Shown: positions 25,570 to 35,941 of the stretch, in pieces
How the letters are laid out: each line of letters starts with the position of its first letter
Position numbering within the stretch: position 1 is the stretch's first letter
Assembly (NCBI GenBank): GCA_905250075.1
Contig: CAJNOP010000021.1
Span: 1,002,363-1,066,362, forward strand
Direction: 5' to 3'
DNA length: 64,000 bases
Source: Rotaria sp. Silwood1
Lineage: Eukaryota; Rotifera; Eurotatoria; Philodinida; Philodinidae
Notes under the pieces: model-generated
Databases searched by the model: none
Told to the model about the DNA's origin: nothing
The model's input: the letters and a program-made list of their open reading frames with translations, nothing else
Position numbers and translations under genes: made by a program

Positions 25570-27839
25570 TAAATTGAAATATTGAAAAACAAAATTTGAC
25601 AATTAAAAATACACTATTGTATTTGGCTAACTAAAATAAAAGAAAGAGTTAGAATAAATAAAGAATAACCTATGCTAATATAATAACAGATAAAAAGAAC
25701 CATATTGATATAAAAAAAATCGATTTATAACAATTTTAACTCTGTTAAATCACACATAAAGTTTACTCTTGAAAAAAGAAGTCATACGAATCGATGATAA
25801 CTATTTTATTTTAGAACTACATGAAATTCTGAAATAAATACTAAATGCACTTATTCATGTGACTTTTTGGTTTCAATACCAAACAGAACAAACAATTCAA
25901 TGAATTAATACTCGTATAGGTCACTTTTACGTCATCAAGAATATCTCCCTCCAGAAACTAATGATATAATTTTATATATATATATAGATGAGTAGACTAC
26001 TGTATTTTTTCTTGTGATCATCTTCTGTTTCTGTCTCACTCTATCATATAAGAATAGCATAGAAAAAACTGTGCTTAAAGTTCTCTTATTATAATAGTAC
26101 GTAAGAGATATTTGTTTGACAGTCAGTAGAGAATTACGAAGTAATACTGTTTTTGTATCTCTTACGCTTCTTTTCTTTTTTTTTCTATTCTTTCGTATTA
26201 GACTGGATAATATGTAAAAGTTGTTGCATGGACGTTTGTCATAAGTCAAAAGTAAATAGATATACATATTATTTACAGCCTGCACCATTACTAATCGCTT
26301 CGTTTTCTTTTATTGCACGCATAGACGTTTCTATTGTGATGTAATCATTATCATCTCACTTGATATTTGTTTTTGTCAAATAACAATGAAATTGATTCTT
26401 CGATTAAGTAATGACCAATGACTTTCTATTGCAATACTTCTCTTTTTTTTTTTCTAAATATACTAAACCACATCTATATAAACTTATCATTCTTGCAGAA
26501 ATGAAGTTTTTTTTTTTTTATTGTTTTATTAGTCCACTTCTTTTGATAGTTAGATATAAGTTCGACGAATTTGTCATGATAGCAATCAAAATATATTGAA
26601 AAGAAGAAAGAAAAACGGGATTATATTGCGATTGATAAAGTTTACAATTAGATGGAGTTTTCTTAATATAAAAATCATTCGAAATTGACCTACTTATTAT
26701 TGTTATTTTATGTGCTAATAAAACAAGATTATATCGTACCGAAGAATAATAAGTTCTGATGTAAAAAAAGAAAAAAAAGAAACGTTGTGTGTTATATAAG
26801 TTCTTTTTTTCACCAGAAACATGAGAAAAAAAGAAGGATAGATAAGCAAGTGTCATCGATTTAACGAGCCTGTATGTAATCATAAATAACATTACAACAA
26901 AAGAAATGAAGATTATTATTCAAATTTTCTAACGATTATTTTTTTTCTTCTATCATACAAGTACGTTCTTTAGAGAATTTTACCAAAAAAAATTTATATT
27001 TTTTTGTTATAAGATGATTACTTTAAAATATATGTTTTTCTATTCAATGAAAAAGAATACTGACTTATATCTGTAATGATAAAAATTCTTCACCTTGACA
27101 TATTGAATGATTTATAGTAAGAAAGAATCCAAATAGATAAAGTATGGCATTTAACAAAATAATCTCTAGAGATTTAGACTTGTATCATTATAATTTAACA
27201 TATATATAAATAAAATAATAGATTGGTTAACAAGTAAAACAAAATAATTCTCACATAAAATAACATTTCTGTTCTTTTTCTTTAAATTTTTTCTAGTATA
27301 TTAACAAACATAAATAAATTTGAGTTGAGAACAAAATAATTTTCATTGTATTCTGTCGACAAATCTTCTAAAAATCAAAATGAAATTATCAACACACAAT
27401 CAATCAAATATTTACATATCAACAAAAAAAAAAAAAACAAAATGCTTCAACAAGAACTTCACATTTCTTCTCTCTCGATTGATAAAAAAAGAAAGAACGT
27501 TAAAGTAAATAGATATCTTCTTTCAATCATAACTTATTTGACGATGAGATGTGATGTATCGTATAGCACGTATAATCGATACGAAAAAATATCATATTAA
27601 TATCTGTCGCTTTTTTAATATTAATATTTGATTATTTATTGATCTTCAAGTCAAGTCAAACACGAACATGAGTTATTTATGTTCACAATTACAAAACTGA
27701 TGTATTGATCAGATATAAGATTGCAAAGTATTTGTTAAATCAATAACAGAGTATGAATTGTAATGTAGAGTGTCAAATGATAATGTTGGTTGATATAAAA
27801 AGAGAACTAAATCATTGCCTTGACATATGTTCATTTAAA
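25570..27839. other. Intergenic, no gene seen
   Basis: Upstream region of the hexosaminidase gene. It is AT-rich, with many poly-T and poly-A runs that generate Phe- or Lys-rich frames of no meaning. No repeat or RNA gene recognised. Confidence 0.5.
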
Positions 27840-27841
27840 TA

Positions 27842-28724
27842 TACAGAGTAACCAAAAAAAAAAAACAATGTATTTCCTTATGAAATATAATTTCTACAGT
27901 TATAAGAATTAGTTGTTGAATCGATTCGTTGTGTAAAAGATAGAGCCAAAAAATGATTACTAAGTAGAACCGTTTTCATTTTGAAAAGATTCAATCGTAC
28001 GTGGAGATAGAAGAAATTCATTCCAAAACAAATCAATAATCGCTAGATTTCAATCTTTTGTAATAGTACAATAGTAAAACAATATATTATTACCTAAAAT
28101 TTTATCGTTATGTTTCGAGAACTTCACAACTTAAATATACAAGGAATTTTCTATATCTTATGTACAAAGAATACACGGGTGTATGCAGCGAAAAGAGGAT
28201 CAAGGATAGATCTGACCCTGGTTTTAGAAAATTTGTGTTTTCCTCAACAAAATTGACCGGTTTTCCTCGCTTTTTTTGCCTAGCAGTCTCTGTAACAAGG
28301 GTCGATCCCTTTTCCTAATCTTGTTGATTTCAGGACACACCTAACGGAATGTGCTTTATTAGTTTTGCTTGAATTTATTTTCATTACGATCAATCATATA
28401 CTGTAGATAGAGCATTTCAATAGCTAGACAAATATGTCAAAACTATTGATAAATTTTAGTTTGATAATGAAACAAAAAGTACTATATAATTAATAAGGAT
28501 AGAACAGAAATTAGCATCAAAATGGAAGAATTCTACCACAAAGAAAAAAATTTTTCAGAAAAAAAACTATTCTTTTTAGATTGAAGTTTTTTTCCCATTG
28601 TGAGTATATCAGTAGCTATATAGTTATATCAAGTTTCAATTGAAAAGTAACTGTTTGTGAAAGATTTTCTTGCTACTTAAATAATATTACATAAAGAGAT
28701 AATTTTTTTTTCAACTACCCTGTA
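27842..28724. mobile_element. Possible mariner-like MITE with TA flanks
   Basis: The left end TACAGAGTAACCAAAAAAAA matches the right end, which reads TACAGGGTAGTTGAAAAAAA on the other strand. Both ends are flanked by TA (27840-27841 and 28725-28726), the usual Tc1/mariner target. Similarity fades beyond about 60 bases, and no transposase frame lies inside. A weaker inner inverted repeat sits at about 28196-28320. The element call rests on short termini only. Confidence 0.4.
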
Positions 28725-28818
28725 TAGAAAAAAAAATGATATTTGTATTGTACTAAAGAGAGAAGGTCTCCGAGTGTGATGTCTTGATCAAGTCAATATT
28801 TTATCCATCAGTAGGTCA

Positions 28819-29283
28819 CAGTGAGAGTAGACGAAGTCTAAAAGGGTTCGCCTTATACTCTGGATTTTTTGATTTACGATCATTTTCCTGTAGTTTCTGC
28901 TTCAGGCAAGGTATATATGAATAAATCCAATTTATGAAATTTGTTTATGAATAGATCCTATGATACTTAGAATGTCTTGAAAGTTTTAGCCCAAAAGCAT
29001 GTTTCTTTTTTGAGATATAATGTGTTTAAGACATTCGATGTTCTGAACTTTTTATGCGATACATGTGATTTTTTGGATATCTAATATCTCAAAAAGAAAC
29101 ATTCTTTTGAGCTTATATTGTCAGGACATGTTAATGATCATAAGGTCTATCTGTGGGCAAAATTTTCATAATTGGATTTTTTTATATATGCTTCGCTTGA
29201 GACAGAAAATACAGAACAGCAGTCATAATTCGACAAGGACAACATATGGGGCAAACTCTTTTAGACTTCTTCTACTCTCACTG
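28819..29283. repeat. Foldback element 1 (imperfect inverted repeat)
   Basis: The left arm begins CAGTGAGAGTAGACGAAGTC and the right arm ends with its near complement (GACTTCTTCTACTCTCACTG). The match continues inward through the motif AAGCATGTTTCTTTTTTGAG, paired with CTCAAAAAGAAACATTCTTT. The arms are about 215 bases each with a loop of a few tens of bases near 29040. Small gaps and many substitutions point to an older element. No coding capacity and no clear target duplication. Confidence 0.8.
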
Positions 29284-30351
29284 AGATTTATCGATAAGTA
29301 AAATATCGAATTAATTGGTATGACACACTCAAAGATGTTTTCTCATAAGTGAACTAATATTAATTGTTATTTGTTAAACCAAAATTTAGGTATAAAGCTA
29401 TGGTTGGATGTTTTACGATGAATACGTAAACATAATCAAAAACTAATTAAATGTAAATTTTCAATGAATAACACTACACTAAAAATATATTCATTCAAGA
29501 ATATAATTCTAGTTCATCATAAAAAATGATTCAACTCGATTATTCTATCATAGTTTGTTTACTCATTTATATTAATGCTTTATATATGATAATACAGATC
29601 AGCATGTCTATTCAAGTTAAATAATCATAGATCAATTGTATTGTCTTTTGTTACTACATCAAATAGACAATCTAAATAACATTTATTTTGTTTGAATTGT
29701 GATTGTTTTGATCTACCAGAATATAAAACATTAATACAATGTTCTACTTCAATACACATTTGTATCTAATGTGAACAGCTTCGGCAATATTCTTTTCATT
29801 TTGTTTGCAAAAAATAATATGAAAAACGTTACGTCTATGGTTTGTATATGCGTCATCATTGCATTTTTTTTCATTACACTTGCTATAGATAAATTGATAT
29901 AATTGTTAATTGTTCACTTCAATTGTTTCACAAAGCGACATAATTATGAAAAAAAAGTTTTCAAATTTTTAATAAACAAATATTTGTAGTGCTATATCCA
30001 GATTTGCTCTTTCGTAGCGAAAAAAAACAACTATTTTTGGAAGTACAGACACATAGTACATGGTTCAATAACCACAAATTCCAGGAAGAGTCGACTCGAT
30101 TTTTGGAAGAGCATCATACTAGATATTCGATTGATTAATAATATGTCAAGTGCAATACTTCGAATATTTAATAAAATTGTTTTCGATACAGTATTACACA
30201 TTTCAAATGCATTATATTCACACATAAAAGGTCTGTAGTGTTTATTGTTTAATTTTCTGATAGACTTTATAAGAAATAATGATTATCCTGTTTAACTCTT
30301 TTCTTTGTTTAAAAATCAAATAAATCAGCACAATCACAAAATTTATTGTTA
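29284..30351. other. Intergenic, no gene seen
   Basis: AT-rich sequence downstream of the HSPBP1-like gene. A 64-codon minus frame at 30031-30225 has no recognisable domain and no splice partner. Nothing else stands out. Confidence 0.45.
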
Positions 30352-31626
30352 TCAAGATGTTGCAACAATTTGTTGGTCTTTTTTTGTTGTTGGCACTTGT
30401 TCATTTTCTGCAGAAGATGATTTCAATAACGTTCGTATCTGATTAATTAGATTGAATTCATCCTAGAAGAAAACAAAAATTAAAAGAAATTTTACTAATA
30501 TTTCTTAATTAAGAAACTAACCACATGATCTTCAGAATTTTGAATATCTTGATATCGTTCATTAAGTTTTTGTTGAAATTCTTCAATTAATGATGAATTA
30601 CTTTCAACAAGTGTAGACATTGCATTTGGTTTTATACTTGATATTGTTAAAATAGTTTGAAGTGTATGATGATGATCAGGACATGCTTCATTATTAAATA
30701 AACGTATTAATTCTACTAATGCACCATTTTCATAAAATAATTCTATAAGATAAGACAAGACACATTATAACATGTTTACAAAAATATCAAAAAACAAATA
30801 TTACTTTTCATGTGTGCACTTGCTGAACAAATAGTATTAATAAGAAAGCATAATTTATTTTGTAAACGTGGAATAGGTGATGATATAGCTTGAATTAATA
30901 TTTTTGGACCTTGATACTTTTGTAATTGAAGTTGACCAAGTGTATAACCTCGAATTAGAGCTAAAAAAAAAAAGAGGAAAGAATTTGTATCTTTTACTAG
31001 TGTTTCATTAATACGAAAGAATAATAGAGAAAACTTAAATTTTTGAAAGTTAACATACCTGATATAGCTGTAACAGCTTTTGTTTTTAAATCTGGATTAT
31101 TTGATTCGCTAACAATCTGTAATAATTTTTGTTGTAAACCAGATTGAACAATAATTCTTTGACAATGTTCATTATTTTGAACAAGAGTAGCAAGTAATGA
31201 ACATGTTTGAATACGAATATTATCATCCTTATGTTCTAATAATGGTGATAAAATTTCAAGACCACCAAGAGTAAAAAAATCTTTTGCTAAATCAAGTTCT
31301 TCTGACCAATGACAAAGTTCATCGAGAAATTCTTTTTTTTGTTCTTCACTTGTTTGATTATCTTTTATTTTACTTAGACATAATTTAATTCGTTCTATTG
31401 GATTAACTGTTAAATTTTCTAAAGCGTCATTAAGCCATTGTTTTTTCTAGAAAATAAATCAATAGAATTATTTTATTTAAATATTTTTCATTAAATAAAT
31501 ACTTACATCGTCATTCATAGGTTCAACATCACTAGTTGTTGTAGCTGTTGTTGCTTCTGCAGTAGTATTCTTAACTGTCCATTGAAAAAGAGCATTAAGA
31601 AAGCTTTGTTGTGAATTATCAGCCAT
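30352..31626 (-). CDS. HSPBP1: HSPBP1/Fes1-type Hsp70 nucleotide exchange factor
   Basis: Five exons (31626-31507, 31446-31059, 30960-30805, 30742-30522, 30462-30352) join in phase to 331 residues, close to the usual length of animal HSPBP1. After a short acidic/Thr-rich N-terminus comes NDALENLTVNPIERIKLCL, then armadillo-like helical repeats: FFTLGGLEILSPLLEHKDDN, QTCSLLATLVQNNEHCQ, IVQSGLQQKLLQIV, KTKAVTAISALIRGYTLGQ and KLCFLINTICSAS. This pattern (GGL...LL, NNxxCQ, RxxxxG) is the Fes1/HSPBP1 fold, which wraps the Hsp70 ATPase domain in the cytosol and speeds ADP release. It ends in a hydrophilic tail (KKDQQIVATS). A heat-shock element and TATA box lie just upstream (31719-31731, 31680-31687), so heat induction is expected. 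SIL1 is a relative but would carry a signal peptide; none is seen. Confidence 0.93.
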
Positions 31627-31679
31627 TAGTTAAATTATATATTTGATAATAATCAAAAAAAAAAAAGAAAGATTTGTTA

Positions 31680-31687
31680 TTTTTATA
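31680..31687 (-). promoter_or_regulatory. TATA box of HSPBP1-like gene
   Basis: On the minus strand it reads TATAAAAA. It is 54 bases upstream of the ATG and 31 bases downstream of the heat-shock element, the arrangement expected of a heat-inducible core promoter. Confidence 0.65.
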
Positions 31688-31718
31688 TTCAATTGATAAA
31701 ATGGTCCAGAAAAATCTT

Positions 31719-31731
31719 GAATATTCTCGAA
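31719..31731 (-). promoter_or_regulatory. Heat-shock element, three perfect pentamers
   Basis: GAATATTCTCGAA carries GAA, TTC and GAA in the exact 5-base phasing that binds trimeric HSF. In-phase partial units (ATC) continue the pattern on both sides. It lies about 95 bases upstream of the HSPBP1-like start codon. Confidence 0.75.
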
Positions 31732-31940
31732 AAATCAAGAAGAATAAATACAGAAAATGTGTCATTTTCTTTCAATCTTACTGTAGAATTCTACAATTTC
31801 AGTAGGCAAAGGGATAAAAATGATGAAATAGTCGTTCAACCAATTCAACTACTTCATCAAACCTCCTTGTATCAACAGATATCGTAAGTGTACGGTTCAA
31901 ACCAAGACATCTATTTGTAGATGCCAAAGTTTACTTGTTA

Positions 31941-32511
31941 TCAATGGCATAGCCAGGAGTTTTTTAGTCATCAACCATTTTTCAACTTAATTATTTTGAA
32001 GCAGTGGCGGCGCGACCGGAGGGGTTGGGAGAGGGTACCCCCCTCCTGCTTTTGGAGAATATGAGTGATATTTTCTTCCATTTTGGACTTTGCTTTCTCC
32101 CATTTTTGAGAAGTACTTTCTCTCATTTTGGGCTATAGTTTCTGCGACTTTCGGCTCGAAAACTAGCTGCTGAGGTACAAAAGTCTCCTAAAAATCCAAC
32201 TGAAGACCTTTTTTTTTTGCTCTTCAGTTTTGAGTTTTTGGAAAATTTGGGTAACCTGTACAGAAAATTTTCCGAAAAACATGGACACTGGAGATAAGAA
32301 AAATTTTTTCTTGACTTTTCTCCCGTTCTCCCCTTACCCCCCCCCCCCCCCTGCTTGGACCTCTTCGCGTCGCCACTGTTTTGAAGCGTGGACAGCAATG
32401 GGTAATTAAAAATCAACTGAGCTATAGTATTTTTAAAACTTATTAATATAGACCATTGTTTTTAAATTTTTAGGACGTTGTTCAATGGTCATACCATTAG
32501 CTATGCAACTG
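31941..32511. mobile_element. Possible older hAT-like element hosting the MITE
   Basis: The left end reads CAATGGCATAGCCAGGAG. The far right end, on the other strand, reads CAGTTGCATAGCTAATGG. Both resemble hAT ends of the CAGTGGCRTAGCCAGG type. A relative of the left part occurs at 34689-34750. No target duplication is clear, so the right boundary is tentative. Confidence 0.35.
32002..32378. mobile_element. hAT-type MITE, 377 bp, with 8-bp target duplication
   Basis: The ends are CAGTGGCGGCGCGA and, on the other strand, CAGTGGCGACGCGA. Identical TTTTGAAG 8-mers flank it at 31994-32001 and 32379-32386. It has no transposase frame. A C-homopolymer near 32337-32351 and G/C-rich ends stand out against the AT-rich surroundings. 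It sits within older hAT-like sequence. Confidence 0.92.
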
Positions 32512-33066
32512 AAACTATATAGCAGTGTCTATGATAGAGGTTCATTTCCAGAAAAAAACGATAGCTGCGACTTTTAAAAGTATCTAGTATACGAAGATAT
32601 CCATTGTGGAAGGTTTTACTGTTTTTTTTTCTTTGTATATATATTCATTATATCTTTTCTTTATGTTTTCATTGAATTTATTGTATCAGTAGATTATTTA
32701 TCTTTTCCATGCAACAAGTTTCATATGAATCTAGTCAACTAATTCAAGAATAAATTCTCAGCATCTTTTGAAGCATGAAAAAAATAACAAGACTTAACGG
32801 TGAGAATTTTCCAAGCTATCGTCTAGAAAACAGAGACACTTCAATCGACAAGTGAACATATGTTAGATAATAATTTCGAAACAGTTCGATTGTTCATTCA
32901 AAAATATGTGTTATTAGTAGTACATCACAAAAAGAAATAATTTAGAGTTTTGTTTTAAGTTTTATTCATCTAATAATAATAAATAATAAGAAAAAAAGAT
33001 CTTAACAAAAACTATACAATAATATGCAAAAATATAGCAATGTCTCTGACGGAAGCATTTCTGACT

Positions 33067-34034
33067 TTATTTCTTCTGATTTTCAATTGATTTTGTAGCT
33101 TCCTTTTGTTCAACATAAGATGCTTCAATTTTCAATTGTCCATCATCAGTTAATCGTGATTGTAATTGATCTATTTGTGTACCAGGTGGCAATGTTGTTG
33201 ATTTACAGAAAAAGGATCGTTCTGAACGATTCTTATCTTTATGTTGATATTCACCTTGAACAATTATTCATTGGATTTGATTGATACTTTTATTTCATCT
33301 GGTCGATAATTCTTCATTCCAATTGACATTTCAAGTTGTTTTTGATTATTACCTTTATCAACAATACGTGATTGAAAATCTGAACCAACCAAAAATCCAA
33401 CATAATCAAATAAAGGATCACGATATTGACCAAATTGTGTCAAACTTTGATTATCATTTTTTACTTGTGCAACACGACGTTCTGTTTCTGGATTATAAAT
33501 AGGTACTTTAATGACAAGCATATTATTTGGAGTTACATATGAAGCTAAACGTTTCGTATCTAAATGAAAAAAATAAAACATTTGTCAACACAAGTGTTTG
33601 AAATAAAAATTAATTTTTTTTTACTTACCAACATGTTCAGGTAGTTCATAAGTTTTGCGTAGTTCTCGAATAGTATAATCACCATTAGGTTGACGATCTT
33701 CTTGTTTGGCTTCGACAATTACTTTTCTACCTTCAACTTTTGTTGTAATTGTTTCTGGATTGAAACCTGCTATATTGAGTTGAACACGATATTTTTCAAC
33801 ACTAAGTAATCGTAATGTTGGTGTAAGATTTTTACCATCATCTGATTTATTACTTGATGAATGTGTTAATCGACATAGTTCATTGATCTATCGAAATGCA
33901 TTTGGTCGAATAGGAAGAGCCGATGGAAATGTATCAAAATCATACCATGGATCGAAGAAATCCAATTGATCACCAAAGAATCGATCAAATAGATCGTCGA
34001 AAAGACAATAACGATGAATTGGAAAAAATGCCAT
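33067..34034 (-). pseudogene. Small heat-shock protein with two alpha-crystallin domains, broken
   Basis: Exon 1 (34034-33629) and exon 2 (33559-33067) join in phase across a short intron. The N-terminus MAFFPIHRYCLFDDLFDRFF is typical of small Hsps. The first alpha-crystallin domain runs from LLSVEKYRVQLNIAGFNPE through RELRKTYELPEHV to NNMLVIKVPIYN. A second begins near LEMSIGMKNYRPDEIKVSI and ends GTQIDQLQSRLTDDGQLKIE. Two lesions break it: an in-frame TAG at 33888-33890 after PIRPNAFR, and a one-base frame slip near 33264 that gives a TAA in the second domain. Downstream coding in both cases stays protein-like, so the damage is recent or is a base error in the assembly. Such proteins form holdase oligomers that keep unfolding clients soluble. 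Two-domain small Hsps are known in flatworms. The promoter looks intact (34142-34180). Confidence 0.85.
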
Positions 34035-34141
34035 TGCTTTGTAGAAGAAGTATTGAGAGAGAGAGTTTAATAATCGCAGCTGAACGTTAAAATACCTGAT
34101 TAGACCGTTGCACTCACACACATTTATGTATAGGTCGAATT

Positions 34142-34149
34142 ATTAAATA
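34142..34149 (-). promoter_or_regulatory. TATA-like box of the small Hsp gene
   Basis: On the minus strand it reads TATTTAAT, 13 bases downstream of the heat-shock element and about 108 bases upstream of the ATG at 34034. A second AT-rich candidate (TATACATAAA) lies near 34117-34126. Confidence 0.5.
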
Positions 34150-34162
34150 CAGGTACATTGTA

Positions 34163-34180
34163 GAATATTCGCGAATGTTC
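34163..34180 (-). promoter_or_regulatory. Heat-shock element, four perfect pentamers
   Basis: GAATATTCGCGAATGTTC contains GAA, TTC, GAA, TTC in exact 5-base phase, a full-strength HSF site. It lies about 130 bases upstream of the small heat-shock start codon, next to a TATA-like box. Confidence 0.88.
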
Positions 34181-35941
34181 CTGTTCGATCATTGTCACCC
34201 AGCTTTTTCTTTCCTTATCTGACGTTGTTGTTTTTTCTGTTCTTTCTTTCATTAGTTTCTCACATATGTTTTTTTTTCTTTTCTACTAACAAAAGAATAT
34301 GATGTTAATGGACACGTATAAAAGAGAAATATGTCTATTATTACACTTTGAAGCTTTTATAACAGCTCTTTATTTTTATCGAGAAACAGTATGTTATCAA
34401 AACTTAAATATTAATAGCAATGGTTTATATGCAAGATTCAATATTTAGAGTAGTTTTTCTAGTGGAGGAGCTTGATATGATCTTAAGGTATAATTTTAAA
34501 GCAATTCATATCGACATAATAAAATAATAATGATAATTATAAAATGAATATTTTGAAAATCGTGTCAGCTAGGTTTTTGCAGTTTTCGTTAGTCAATCGA
34601 AGAACATTTTCATATATTATTATATAAAATGAAGATCATTTCACAATTAATCATCGGTTCATGTCAATCTTCTTCTAAATAAAAGCTTCTAGTGGTGTAA
34701 CCAGGAGTTTTCAAATCGTGAGTCGTTTTTCAGCTAAATTATTTTGATGACTGGGCAGGTAGATTTATCAACATAAACTTAAACTCCCTATTTTTAACTG
34801 ATATAGGCTGGCTTCGGACACAATAATCTCTATTTGGTTTAGACGTAGCTTCATATTTGGAACCAACACAGAAAAAACAAACTCGACTTTTGTATGTTTC
34901 AAGCTCTTTCTGTCGTCTTTTATTTCTCTCAAATCTTTACTCATGATTCTCTCAGGAATATATAAAAAATGAATTGAATTAAAGCGCTAATTTTATTATA
35001 TAGTCATCTATCTTCTTATCTTCGAACAGCAACTGACAAGCAAAAAGTTAATCTTCCATTTTTTATATGGCTTTTTGATTCTATTCATTTTTGTACGTAC
35101 TTTTCTAAAGGGGATTACGAGTAAATATTTGAGTAAAAGAAAAACATAGCAAAAAATCCTTGAAATATAGATAAGTCGATTGAGGTTTTTGTACTAGTTG
35201 CAACTATAACAAGAATATAGGACCACACTTGAAGAAATCAATGATGTTTACTTGGCGATGTAACATGAACAAAGTTCTATTCATAATAGCTTTCAATTAT
35301 TTTTCATCTTTATTTTCAAAGTGTTACTCATATAGTTAGAAAATGTTATAGACTAACTGACAATGTATGATGCTGCTCATGACAGATCTTGATTGCACCT
35401 AAATTCCTATGAAAATACTTTCAGTTAATCAAAAAGTTATAATCTATGGTTTTGTATATGGCTAAATGAAGCTTAGTACAGAAAATCAAAAGAAATCAAA
35501 GTATTTTCATCTACATGTTCCATCTTTTGTCTATAAAGATTTGTCCTTTTCTCTAATTTTTATTTTCATCCATATGTACCTGTACAACTCAAACGCAAGC
35601 TAGAACAATAATCAGAACTATTTAAGAAAGAAATAGAAGAACTTATGCTAGCGCACGAAAAAATACAAAATCGAAGCTAAAAGAAAGTTTATGTTAACAG
35701 TAACACAGACGAAGCAAAGAACATCAACAAAGTGAAAACAATGAATGTGCCATAAAATCACCCATCTACATAGAATATTTATAGATATTCATAAATGTAT
35801 TGGTACGCTTCACATATAATTAAAAAAGAAACGAAACACGCATCACTAATCACATGACTTAATATTCTATGACTTATGAATACAAAAACAGAAAAAAGAA
35901 GAAACACAAAACAAATAATAGAGTTGATCGAATTAAATCGT
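34181..35941. other. Intergenic, upstream of small Hsp and downstream of nuclear receptor
   Basis: No gene recognised. At 34689-34750 a fragment (AGTGGTGTAACCAGGAG and on) resembles the left part of the hAT-like sequence at 31941-32000, a single-ended relic. The right end should hold the nuclear receptor 3' UTR. Confidence 0.5.

Larger units (their letters stand above)
31732..33066. other. Intergenic between two heat-response genes
   Basis: The stretch contains the hAT MITE at 32002-32378, nested in older hAT-like sequence (31941-32511). The remainder up to 33066 is AT-rich DNA downstream of the small heat-shock pseudogene, with no gene. Confidence 0.55.

Noticed and set aside
26153-26892. 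Several Phe/Lys-rich frames on both strands
   Set aside because: They follow poly-A and poly-T runs; no domain or conserved motif.
34034-34121. Upstream ATG at 34121 as the small Hsp start
   Set aside because: In frame, but it lies about 20 bases from the TATA-like box, and the residues it adds do not look like a small Hsp. MAFFPIHRYC at 34034 is the natural N-terminus.
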